From contig JBFWIL010000111.1 in the NCBI GenBank assembly GCA_050256015.1, forward strand, positions 1-8,163: a DNA stretch of 8,163 nucleotides, read 5' to 3'. Both the position numbers and the translations under genes were made by a program. Under the pieces are notes generated by a model. It saw only the letters and a list, made by a program, of their open reading frames with translations. It was not told the DNA's origin and searched no databases. Position 1 is the first letter of the stretch, and each line of letters opens with the position of its first letter. This document shows positions 1 through 6,715 of the stretch, piece by piece. This stretch comes from JBFWIL01 sp050256015. Lineage in GTDB: Bacteria > Bacteroidota > Bacteroidia > Bacteroidales > Prolixibacteraceae.

Positions 1-44
1 TTCAAAACATATTTTGTGATAAATCCGCTACAAAAATATAAATT

Positions 45-54
45 ATTCCGGAAT
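45..54. repeat. perfect 10-bp palindrome upstream of the promoter
   Basis: ATTCCGGAAT is perfectly self-complementary and sits just upstream of the -33 element in otherwise A/T-rich DNA. The symmetry does not extend cleanly beyond the ten bases. It could be a dimeric regulator site or chance; it does not resemble the ARG-box consensus closely. Confidence 0.3.
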
Positions 55-58
55 TTAA

Positions 59-88
59 TTTGATTTTTCTGTTGAATGTATATTTTTG
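59..88 (+). promoter_or_regulatory. Bacteroidota-type promoter of the argR-led cluster
   Basis: TTTG at 59-62 and TATTTTTG at 81-88 match the Bacteroidota primary sigma factor consensus (TTTG near -33, TAnnTTTG near -7) exactly, with an 18-bp spacer. Transcription would be expected to start around 93-96, giving a leader of about 25-28 nt before the argR ATG at 121. This places the TTG at 97 almost at the transcript's 5' end and supports the ATG at 121 as the true start. The match is seen directly; promoter activity is inferred. Confidence 0.75.
71..88 (+). promoter_or_regulatory. candidate ArgR operator (ARG box) overlapping the -7 element
   Basis: The stretch TGAATGTATATTTT (73-86) resembles the ArgR/AhrC operator consensus (TGAAT, four mostly A/T bases, ATTCA): the left half-site is perfect and the right half-site matches at three of five positions. 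It sits between the promoter elements and covers the -7 box, the right place for autorepression by the ArgR encoded immediately downstream. A/T-rich promoters give such partial matches by chance, so this is a candidate only. Confidence 0.35.
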
Positions 89-120
89 CAGGATAGTTGT
101 ATGTTTATGCAAAAAGTAAA

Positions 121-606
121 ATGAAAAACCGCACCCAAAGGCAGCTGTCGATCCGGAAAATTATCAGCACAAAGGCCATTCACAGCCAGGAAAAATTATT
201 GGGTGAATTGCATGCCCGGGGATACGAGCTGACCCAGGCTACCTTGTCACGGGATCTGAAGATTCTGAAAGTGGTCAAGATTCCTGATGCCAGGCTGGGT
301 TACCGTTATATCATTCCTGAAGAAATGAGCACGGGCAAAGCGGAAGAGCGAACACAAACCAATTATCTGGTTGACGGATTCCGTAGCCTCCGGTTTTCCG
401 GGAACCTGGCAGTCATCCGGACACGGCCCGGTTATGCCAGCAGCATTGCTGCCGTACTGGACGGGGCCGATCCTTACGAAATTCTGGGGAGCATCGCAGG
501 CGATGACACCATTCTGCTGGTGATGCGGGAGGGAATTACTCCGGCAGATCTGAACAATTGCCTTGTCCGGATTATGCCAAAATTAAAAGGTAAATTACAG
601 GCGTAG
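121..606 (+). CDS. argR: Arginine repressor ArgR
   Basis: Arginine-responsive transcriptional regulator, 161 aa, close to the 149-156 aa usual for ArgR/AhrC. The N-terminal winged helix-turn-helix (about residues 8-65) carries the family signature SQEKL (22-26) and the recognition segment TQATLSRDL (38-46). The C-terminal oligomerisation and arginine-binding domain (about 85-155) holds RTRPGYA (100-106) and GSIAGDDTI (123-131), whose paired Asp residues bind L-arginine in the family's hexamer. I chose ATG at 121 over an in-frame TTG at 97: the A-rich leader and predicted transcription start fit it, and the eight extra residues have no family counterpart. It is the first gene of the cluster, so it probably represses its own promoter and the downstream arginine genes when arginine is plentiful. 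Confidence 0.96.
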   Translation: MKNRTQRQLSIRKIISTKAIHSQEKLLGELHARGYELTQATLSRDLKILKVVKIPDARLGYRYIIPEEMSTGKAEERTQTNYLVDGFRSLRFSGNLAVIRTRPGYASSIAAVLDGADPYEILGSIAGDDTILLVMREGITPADLNNCLVRIMPKLKGKLQA

Positions 607-614
607 AAATCAAT

Positions 615-1292
615 ATGAAAAAAATTACAGCAATCCAGGTGGTCGTAGCCAATGTCTGCCATCTGAAATACACCACCGAGATCAACGATACCATAGATGT
701 GGCTTCGAAAGAGCGCGGAACAGGGATTGCCCGACGCACCAATGAATACATCAACAGCAAGATCCTGGAAGGCAAAGCGATTATTGCCATGGACGGCAAT
801 CAATTTGCAGGCTTTTGCTATATCGAATCCTGGGGGCATAACCGGTTTGTAGCCAACTCCGGACTGATCGTAAAAAAGGAATACAGAGGGATGGGACTGG
901 CCAAGGAAATCAAGGAAAAAGCCTTTGAACTGTCCAGAAGGAAATTTCCGGATGCCAAAATTTTCGGGCTCACAACAGGACTGGCCGTAATGAAAATCAA
1001 TCACGAACTGGGATACCGCCCGGTAACCTTTTCGGAGCTGACCGATGACGAAGATTTTTGGAAAGGCTGCCGGAGCTGTGTCAATTACGACATTCTTCAG
1101 CGTACCAACCGGACAAAATGCCTGTGTACGGGCATGTTGTTTGATCCGGCCTGGGGAAAAGGAAGAAATGCCGGGCCGGGAAAAAGCAAAAAGGTCTCAC
1201 TGCTGGAAATGATCGGACGGCTCAGGACGAAGAACGGGAACAATGCAAAAGAACAAGGAACAGGCCTTTTCAGGAAGGCCAGACAGGCTTGA
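615..1292 (+). CDS. GNAT-family acyltransferase, probable N-acylglutamate synthase
   Basis: A 225-aa GNAT-fold protein 8 nt downstream of argR, so probably cotranscribed. The acyl-CoA pyrophosphate-binding motif is visible as YRGMGLA (90-96), preceded by the strand SGLIVKK (82-88), with the later GNAT segment NHELGYRPV (129-137). By position and pathway need it should acylate the amino group of glutamate, the first committed arginine step; no classical argA or argJ is in the window, and Bacteroides relatives keep a similar protein here. Whether it uses acetyl-CoA or succinyl-CoA cannot be read from the sequence. Beyond the GNAT core it has an extension with C152, C155, C169 and C171 (CRSC and CLC), followed by a basic tail (about 181-225). 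The GNAT fold is well supported; the substrate is inferred from context. Confidence 0.85.
   Translation: MKKITAIQVVVANVCHLKYTTEINDTIDVASKERGTGIARRTNEYINSKILEGKAIIAMDGNQFAGFCYIESWGHNRFVANSGLIVKKEYRGMGLAKEIKEKAFELSRRKFPDAKIFGLTTGLAVMKINHELGYRPVTFSELTDDEDFWKGCRSCVNYDILQRTNRTKCLCTGMLFDPAWGKGRNAGPGKSKKVSLLEMIGRLRTKNGNNAKEQGTGLFRKARQA
1263..1280 (+). repeat. inverted repeat at the 3' end of the acyltransferase gene
   Basis: GGCCTT (1263-1268) and AAGGCC (1275-1280) can form a 6-bp stem with a 6-nt loop just inside the end of the coding sequence. A second short palindrome, AGGCTTGAGCCT (1285-1296), spans the stop codon. No U-run follows either, so an intrinsic terminator is not supported. Confidence 0.35.
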
Positions 1293-1427
1293 GCCTTATC
1301 CTGCAATAACAGGCGGGTAATTGCCTTTCCCTGTATTGCAGCAAACAAGAACAGAATACTATTTTATTAACCGATCGCCTGCCGGCTGTTTAACCGCAGC
1401 ATACCGGCGAATCAAAAAGATAATCGT
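1293..1427 (+). other. 135-nt intergenic leader of argG
   Basis: This is the longest gap between genes inside the cluster. Besides the hairpin at 1301-1341 it contains GCCGG (1381-1385) and CCGGC (1404-1408), enclosing GCTG/CAGC (1385-1388, 1397-1400), a second possible stem just upstream of the start codon. A weak promoter-like TATTTTAT (1360-1367) lies between them but lacks the final G and a good TTTG partner. No ORF, tRNA-like fold or recognised riboswitch is evident. It could hold a secondary promoter or attenuating structure for argG. Confidence 0.4.
1301..1341 (+). repeat. long imperfect hairpin in the spacer before argG
   Basis: CTGCAATAACAGG (1301-1313) pairs with CCTGTATTGCAG (1330-1341): a 12-bp stem with a single bulged A, closing a 16-nt loop. 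An alternative inner pairing of AGGC (1311-1314) with GCCT (1323-1326) is possible. The sequence after the stem is A-rich, not a U-tract, so it is not a standard intrinsic terminator. It could stabilise or process the mRNA between the regulatory pair and the structural genes, or act as a leader element for argG. Confidence 0.5.
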
Positions 1428-2621
1428 ATGAAGGAAAAGGTTGTACTGGCATACAGCGGAGGTCTGGATACCTCCTTTTGTGCAAAATACCTGTCCGAAG
1501 AAAAAGGGCTGGACGTTTATACCGCCGTAGCCAACACGGGCGGGTTTGTAGAAGCAGAACTCGCACAGATTGAAAAACGGGCCTACGAACTGGGTTCAAA
1601 AAAGCACGTAACCCTTGATGTTACCCGGACCTATTATGAAAAATGCATCCGTTACATGGTATTCGGCAATGTACTGCGAAACAATACCTACCCCATTTCC
1701 GTCAGCTCGGAACGGGTTTTTCAGGCGATTGCCATCATTGAATACGCCAAAAAGGTCGGAGCCAGGTATGTCGCCCATGGAAGCACCGGAGCAGGAAACG
1801 ACCAGGTGCGTTTTGATCTGACCTTCCAGGTACTGGCACCAGACGTTGAAATCCTGACCCCTACCCGCGATTTGTTACTGAGCCGGGAAGAAGAAATCGA
1901 CTACCTGAAGAAACACGGGGTGACAGCCGACTGGAGCAAGATGACCTACTCCATCAATAAAGGACTGTGGGGAACAAGCATCGGGGGAAAAGAAACACTG
2001 AACTCCGGCCAGACCCTGCCCGAATCGGCCTATCCTTCCCATCTCACCGCCCGTGAAGAAAAAGAAGTAATCCTGGAATTCAGCAAAGGTGAGCTAAAAG
2101 CGGTTAACGGAAAAAACTATGCCAACCCGGTGGAAGGCATCCGGGCTCTGGAAACCCTGGCTGCCCCCTATGCTGTAGGACGTGACATGCATATCGGCGA
2201 CACGATCATTGGCATCAAGGGACGGGTAGGCTTCGAAGCGGCAGCTCCAATGCTGATTATCAAAGCCCATCAGATGCTGGAGAAACATACGCTCACCAAA
2301 TGGCAGCAGTACTGGAAAGACCAGCTGTCCAACTGGTACGGCATGTTCCTGCACGAAGCACAGTACCTGGACCCGGTTATGCGCGACATTGAGCAGTTCC
2401 TGGTCCACAGTCAGGATACCGTCACCGGAAAGGTAAAGGTGCAACTCAAACCTTACCACTTTGTACTGGTCGGAATAGACTCCCCCAACGACCTGATGAA
2501 GTCCGACTTCGGGGAATACGGAGAGTTAAACAAAGCCTGGACCAGCGAAGATGTAAAAGGTTATACGAAAATTATGGGGACCTCCCTGAAAATATACAAT
2601 TCCGTAAACAAAAAATTCTGA
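1428..2621 (+). CDS. argG: Argininosuccinate synthase
   Basis: Cytosolic ATP-dependent ligase joining citrulline and aspartate into argininosuccinate, the penultimate arginine step. At 397 aa it has the usual length of the ~400-aa ArgG type. The N-type ATP pyrophosphatase P-loop is AYSGGLDTS (8-16); the second nucleotide/substrate motif is AHGSTGAGNDQVRFD (116-130), with Ser119 and Ala122 where many bacteria have Cys and Lys (AHGCTGKGNDQ); the same form occurs in Bacteroides relatives. SINKGLWG and GIKGRVGFEAAAP are further family blocks. The ATG at 1428 follows an A-rich leader and begins directly at the first beta strand. The stop is one base before the argC start, so the two are almost certainly translated from one mRNA. 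Confidence 0.97.
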   Translation: MKEKVVLAYSGGLDTSFCAKYLSEEKGLDVYTAVANTGGFVEAELAQIEKRAYELGSKKHVTLDVTRTYYEKCIRYMVFGNVLRNNTYPISVSSERVFQAIAIIEYAKKVGARYVAHGSTGAGNDQVRFDLTFQVLAPDVEILTPTRDLLLSREEEIDYLKKHGVTADWSKMTYSINKGLWGTSIGGKETLNSGQTLPESAYPSHLTAREEKEVILEFSKGELKAVNGKNYANPVEGIRALETLAAPYAVGRDMHIGDTIIGIKGRVGFEAAAPMLIIKAHQMLEKHTLTKWQQYWKDQLSNWYGMFLHEAQYLDPVMRDIEQFLVHSQDTVTGKVKVQLKPYHFVLVGIDSPNDLMKSDFGEYGELNKAWTSEDVKGYTKIMGTSLKIYNSVNKKF

Positions 2622-2622
2622 T

Positions 2623-3588
2623 ATGATCCAAACAGGAATAATAGGAGGGGCAGGTTATACGGCAGGAGAACTGATCCGGATCCTGCTTTATCATCCGCAG
2701 GCCCGGATCAGCTTTGTGCAGAGCAGCAGCAACGCGGGTAATCAGGTATGCCGGGTGCACCGCGACCTGCTGGGAGAAACGGGGCTTGTATTCACGAAGG
2801 AACCCGATTACAACTGTTGTGATGTCCTGTTTCTTTGCATGGGACATGGGAGATCAAAAGCCTACCTGGAAAGCCGCCGGGTACCCGAACGGGTAAAAAT
2901 TATCGATCTGAGCCAGGATTTCCGGATCCGGGGAACCCATGATTTTATATACGGACTTCCGGAACTGAACAGGGAACAAATCCGCCAGGCCTGGCACCTG
3001 GCTAACCCTGGCTGCTTTGCCACCGGCATCCAGCTTGCCCTGTTGCCACTGGCAGCAGCGGGAAAACTTTGTAACGAAGTTCATGTACATGCCATCACCG
3101 GTTCCACAGGAGCCGGACAGGCTCCGAGTGCCACCTCCCATTTCAGCTGGAGAAGCGGAAATATTTCCGTGTACAAGGCTTTTGAGCACCAGCATCTGGA
3201 CGAGATCACCCAAAGCATAAAACAACTGCAAACCTCCTTTGCCTGGCCGATTAACTTTATTCCCGTCAGGGGAAATCATACCCGGGGAATTCTGGTTTCC
3301 GCCTATACCGACTGGAGCGGAACCCTGGAAGAAGCCGGTGCGCTTTACCAAAAATACTATGCTCCCCATCCCTTTGTGCAACTCACCGCTGAGAACCCGG
3401 ACCTGAAGCAGGTTGTCAATACGAACAAGGCCGTGCTGCATCTGGAGAAACACGGGGACAAGCTGATGATCCTCAGTGTCACCGACAACCTGTTGAAGGG
3501 AGCATCAGGACAGGCCGTACAAAATATGAACCTTATGTTCGGATTGAACGAAAAAACCGGACTGAACTTAAAACCCCTAGCTTTTTAA
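2623..3588 (+). CDS. argC: N-acetyl(acyl)-gamma-glutamyl-phosphate reductase
   Basis: NADPH-dependent reductase converting N-acyl-glutamyl-5-phosphate to the N-acylglutamate semialdehyde. The N-terminal Rossmann motif is GGAGYTAGEL (8-17), and the catalytic cysteine lies in NPGCFATG at C131. The conserved histidine is in RGNHTRGI at H219, in the C-terminal catalytic domain. At 321 aa it is close to the ~320-345 aa of the family. The start is one base after the argG stop, and argD begins two bases after its own stop. The kinase that would supply its substrate, ArgB, is not in the window. In relatives using a succinylated pathway the same enzyme handles N-succinyl intermediates; the acyl group here is unresolved. 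Confidence 0.95.
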   Translation: MIQTGIIGGAGYTAGELIRILLYHPQARISFVQSSSNAGNQVCRVHRDLLGETGLVFTKEPDYNCCDVLFLCMGHGRSKAYLESRRVPERVKIIDLSQDFRIRGTHDFIYGLPELNREQIRQAWHLANPGCFATGIQLALLPLAAAGKLCNEVHVHAITGSTGAGQAPSATSHFSWRSGNISVYKAFEHQHLDEITQSIKQLQTSFAWPINFIPVRGNHTRGILVSAYTDWSGTLEEAGALYQKYYAPHPFVQLTAENPDLKQVVNTNKAVLHLEKHGDKLMILSVTDNLLKGASGQAVQNMNLMFGLNEKTGLNLKPLAF

Positions 3589-3590
3589 AA

Positions 3591-4727
3591 ATGGAACTAT
3601 TTGACGTTTATCCGCTTTTCGATATCGCCCCTGTCCGGGCAGAAGGCTCCTGGGTGTGGGATAACCAGGGACAACGTTACCTCGATCTTTACGGAGGGCA
3701 TGCGGTAATTTCCGTGGGACACAGCCACCCGCACTATGTGGAAGAAATAAGCCGTCAGCTGAAACAGATAGGCTTTTACAGCAACTCGGTCAGAATTCCC
3801 CAGCAAAAAGTGCTGGCAGACAAGCTGGGCAAACTCTCCGGCTTTGACCACTACCGGCTGTTTCTCTGTAACTCCGGTGCCGAAGCCAATGAAAATGCCA
3901 TTAAACTGGCCTCTTTTGCTACCGGCAGAAAAAAGGTCATCAGTTTTGGCAAGGCATTCCACGGCCGCACTTCGGCTGCCGTAGCAGTAACCGACAACCC
4001 GAAAATCACGGCTCCGTTTAACAAAACACCTCATGCCCTCCATCTTCCATGGGGAGATCTGCAAACAGTGAAAGAACAGGTCCGCACAGGGGAGGTTGCT
4101 GCAGTGATTATCGAAGGCATTCAGGGGGTCGGCGGCATCCGCATCCCCGATCCGCAGTTTCTGGAAGCCATGGGAACAATCTGCAAACAACACGGCACCC
4201 TGCTTATTCTCGATGAAATCCAGTCGGGTTACGGCAGAAGCGGCAAGTTCTTTGCCTTTCAGTACAGCCAGGTTATTCCCGATCTGATTACCATGGCCAA
4301 AGGAATGGGAAACGGTTTCCCCATGGGAGGTGTGCTGATCCACCCCGATTTGCAGGCCTGGCATGGCATGCTGGGCACAACCTTTGGCGGGAATTACCTG
4401 GCCTGCGCCGCCGGCATTGCCGTACTTGACATTATGAAAGAAGAAAAACTGGTGGAAAACGCGGCTCAAACCGGCAGTTACCTGCTGAAAAAACTGACCG
4501 CCTTCAAAGGCATCAGGGAAGTACGCGGCAGGGGCCTGATGATCGGAATGGAATTTGACCATCCGGTCAGTGACATCCGGCGCAGACTGCTGTTTGAAGA
4601 AAAGGTCTTTACAGGAGTCTCCGGGACCAATATTATACGCCTGCTGCCTGCCTTAAGCCTGAGCCGGGAACAGGCCGACGAATTTTTAACTAAATTTGAA
4701 TCTGTTTTGCAACAGGAGTATCACTGA
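3591..4727 (+). CDS. argD: Acetylornithine (acylornithine) aminotransferase
   Basis: Class III PLP-dependent aminotransferase, 378 aa, transferring an amino group from glutamate to N-acylglutamate semialdehyde to give N-acylornithine. Visible landmarks are the phosphate-binding NSGAEANE (94-101), the cofactor-ring Asp208 in LILDEIQSGYGRSG, and the PLP Schiff-base lysine K237 in TMAKGMGNGFPMGG. TTFGGN (about 264-269) is the conserved segment from the neighbouring subunit. The start is two bases after argC. The family is broad, so ornithine or succinylornithine aminotransferase is possible in isolation, but the argC neighbour makes the arginine role secure. A 46-nt spacer without an evident promoter separates it from proC. 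Confidence 0.94.
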   Translation: MELFDVYPLFDIAPVRAEGSWVWDNQGQRYLDLYGGHAVISVGHSHPHYVEEISRQLKQIGFYSNSVRIPQQKVLADKLGKLSGFDHYRLFLCNSGAEANENAIKLASFATGRKKVISFGKAFHGRTSAAVAVTDNPKITAPFNKTPHALHLPWGDLQTVKEQVRTGEVAAVIIEGIQGVGGIRIPDPQFLEAMGTICKQHGTLLILDEIQSGYGRSGKFFAFQYSQVIPDLITMAKGMGNGFPMGGVLIHPDLQAWHGMLGTTFGGNYLACAAGIAVLDIMKEEKLVENAAQTGSYLLKKLTAFKGIREVRGRGLMIGMEFDHPVSDIRRRLLFEEKVFTGVSGTNIIRLLPALSLSREQADEFLTKFESVLQQEYH

Positions 4728-4773
4728 AAAGTGAACCGTTGCAGCCAGACAACAGATCCGTAAAAACAAAACC

Positions 4774-5574
4774 ATGCAAAAAACAAATACGATTGCCGTT
4801 TTGGGCGCCGGGAATATGGGAGGAGCCATTGTCAACGGAATTATTCATTCGGGTTATCTGCAACCCAATGCCATCCGGGTTGCTGATCCCCGGGATAAGG
4901 TGCTGAAACATTTCAGCCAGAAAGGAGTGCATACCTTTAGTAAAAACACAGAGGCAGCAGCCGGGTCAGATATCGTAATCGTAGCCGTAAAACCTTACCA
5001 CATTGAAGGGGTCATGCAGGACCTGAAACCGGTCCTGAATCCTTCCGCCATCCTGGTTTCCATCGTCACGGGAATCCGGCTGAAACAGCTGGAATCGCTG
5101 AGCAGTCCGATGCAGAAGATCGTTCGGGTCATGCCCAACACGGCTATTGCCATTCAGCAGTCTATGACCTGCATAGCAGCCAACGAAACCGGTCAGGCAT
5201 GCCTGGACACGGTAAAAGACCTGTTTGACCAGCTGGGGAAAACCATCGAGATCGGAGAAGAACTGATGGCTGCAGCTACGGTTCTGGCCTCCTGCGGCAC
5301 AGCTTTTGCCTTGCGCTATGTACGCGCAGCCATGCAGGGAGGGATAGAAATGGGCTTCGGCGCAGAAACGGCCCAGTTTATTACGGCTCAGACCGTCCTG
5401 GGCGCCGTGGAACTGCTCCTTAACACGGGCAATCACCCCGAACGGGAAATAGACAAGGTAACCACCCCCCGGGGCATTACGATCACAGGAATCAACGAAA
5501 TGGAACACCAGGGATTCAGCTCTTCGGTCATCCAGGGACTGATTGCCTCATTCAACAAAATGGAACAAGCCTAA
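4774..5574 (+). CDS. proC: Pyrroline-5-carboxylate reductase
   Basis: Reduces 1-pyrroline-5-carboxylate to proline with NAD(P)H, the last proline step. At 266 aa it fits the family (about 265-280). The dinucleotide-binding motif is GAGNMGGAI (11-19); VRVMPNTAIAI is the conserved middle block. The substrate-binding dimerisation region is a variant: SCGTAFA (173-179) stands where SGSGPAY is common, and TTPRGITITG (230-239) stands for the usual SPGGTTIAG; similar variants occur in Bacteroides relatives, so this looks like a lineage form, not damage. The ATG at 4774 is preceded by AAAAACAAAACC, an A-rich leader typical of this phylum. proB follows after 10 nt and completes the proline route with proA. 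Confidence 0.94.
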   Translation: MQKTNTIAVLGAGNMGGAIVNGIIHSGYLQPNAIRVADPRDKVLKHFSQKGVHTFSKNTEAAAGSDIVIVAVKPYHIEGVMQDLKPVLNPSAILVSIVTGIRLKQLESLSSPMQKIVRVMPNTAIAIQQSMTCIAANETGQACLDTVKDLFDQLGKTIEIGEELMAAATVLASCGTAFALRYVRAAMQGGIEMGFGAETAQFITAQTVLGAVELLLNTGNHPEREIDKVTTPRGITITGINEMEHQGFSSSVIQGLIASFNKMEQA

Positions 5575-5584
5575 ACAGATCCGC

Positions 5585-6676
5585 ATGGACCTGAGATACA
5601 AAAAGATAACGGTAAAAGTCGGAAGCAACGTACTGGCCGGGGCAGACGGCCAGCTGAACATTGCCCGGATTGCCCATTTGGTTGATCAGCTGGCCTTTCT
5701 GCACAAACAGGGCGTGGAGATCATCCTGGTTTCCTCCGGAGCAGTGGCTGCCGGACGCAGCGAACTCAGGCAGCAGCGAAAGCTGGACCCGGTATCGGCC
5801 CGTCAGCTCTGGTCGGCCATAGGACAGGTAAAGCTGATTAACCAGTATGCCGGTTTTTTCCGGGATCACGGACTGGTCTGCGCACAGGTGCTCACCACCA
5901 AGGATAATTTTTCCGACCGAAGCCATTACCTGAACATGAAAAACTGCCTCACCACCCTGCTGAAGAACAGGGTCATTCCCGTGATCAACGAAAACGACAC
6001 CATATCGGTTACCGAGCTGATGTTCACCGACAACGATGAACTGTCTGGACTAGTTGCCAGCATGCAGAATTCGGAGGCCCTGATCATCCTCTCCAACGTA
6101 GAAGGCATATATGACGGGGATCCGGTCCTTCCAGACAGCCGGATCATTGAAAAAATCGGCCCTCGCGACCGGGAATGGATAAAAAAAGTGGCCCCCAGCA
6201 AGTCGGGTTTCGGACGCGGAGGCATGCTCACCAAAAGTGCCATTGCGCGGAAAGTGGCCCGGGAAGGCATTGCCGTACATATTGCCAGCGGTCTGAAAAG
6301 CCACGTGCTGATAAATCTGCTTGACCGCAACCGAAATGTAAAACACACCCTGTTCCTGCCGGAGAAACACAAATCGTCCAATGTCAAAAAATGGATCGCC
6401 TATTCCGACAGCTTTGCCAAAGGGAAACTGGTCGTTAACCGGGGAGCGGCAGAAGCCTTGCTCAGTCCCCAGGCCACCAGCCTGCTGCCCATCGGTGTAA
6501 CAGGGGTAAAAGGCAGCTTCCAGAAAGGGGATATTGTCAAAATTGTTGACGAAAGCGGAAATCCGGTAGGCTGGGGAAAATCGCAGTTCAGCTCGGAAAA
6601 GGCAGAGAATGAAATCGGAAGCAAAAACAAAAAGCCGATTGTTCATTACGACTATCTTTATCTGAAAGAAGACTGA
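5585..6676 (+). CDS. proB: Glutamate 5-kinase with C-terminal PUA domain
   Basis: Phosphorylates glutamate to gamma-glutamyl phosphate, the first and normally proline-inhibited step of proline synthesis. The 363-aa protein matches the two-domain bacterial type (E. coli about 367 aa). The amino-acid kinase domain shows KVGSNVL (11-17), SSGAVAAGR (50-58), the glutamate-site INENDTIS (134-141), and the nucleotide-binding GRGGMLTK (210-217). Residues about 273-345 form a PUA-like domain, including FAKGKLVVNRGAAEALL and the GDIVKI strand. I chose ATG at 5585, which begins just before the first strand and leaves a 10-nt gap after proC; the frame opens further back to a TTG at 5543 inside proC, but those extra 14 residues are not family-like. 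Confidence 0.95.
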   Translation: MDLRYKKITVKVGSNVLAGADGQLNIARIAHLVDQLAFLHKQGVEIILVSSGAVAAGRSELRQQRKLDPVSARQLWSAIGQVKLINQYAGFFRDHGLVCAQVLTTKDNFSDRSHYLNMKNCLTTLLKNRVIPVINENDTISVTELMFTDNDELSGLVASMQNSEALIILSNVEGIYDGDPVLPDSRIIEKIGPRDREWIKKVAPSKSGFGRGGMLTKSAIARKVAREGIAVHIASGLKSHVLINLLDRNRNVKHTLFLPEKHKSSNVKKWIAYSDSFAKGKLVVNRGAAEALLSPQATSLLPIGVTGVKGSFQKGDIVKIVDESGNPVGWGKSQFSSEKAENEIGSKNKKPIVHYDYLYLKED

Positions 6677-6715
6677 AAGAAACAGGTGCTTTTAATCAAG
6701 GAAACCGGATACATT

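Noticed and set aside
97..120. TTG start for ArgR at 97
   Set aside because: It would fall almost at the predicted transcription start and adds eight residues not expected in the family; ATG at 121 has a proper A-rich leader.
1301..1345. Intrinsic terminator after the acyltransferase gene
   Set aside because: The hairpin is real as an inverted repeat but is followed by GCAAACAAGAACAG, not a run of T, and its loop is large.
2854..3453. 199-codon open frame on the - strand, antisense to argC
   Set aside because: It lies wholly within argC, has no recognisable motif and no promoter or leader of its own; treated as a shadow. The similar frames at 474-1004, 4966-5508 and 6050-6646 are rejected for the same reason.
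3597..4562. Long open frame of 321 codons on the - strand, antisense to argD
   Set aside because: The argD reading is unequivocal, with all PLP-site motifs. The antisense translation shows no recognisable domain and has the His/Gly/Phe-rich look of a complement shadow produced by codon bias.
5543..5584. TTG start for ProB inside the end of proC
   Set aside because: The added 14 residues read like proC-overlap sequence; ATG at 5585 gives the usual ProB N-terminus.
6686..6715. GTG start for ProA at 6686
   Set aside because: ATG at 6716 gives 416 aa, matching the family, and leaves room for a leader after proB.
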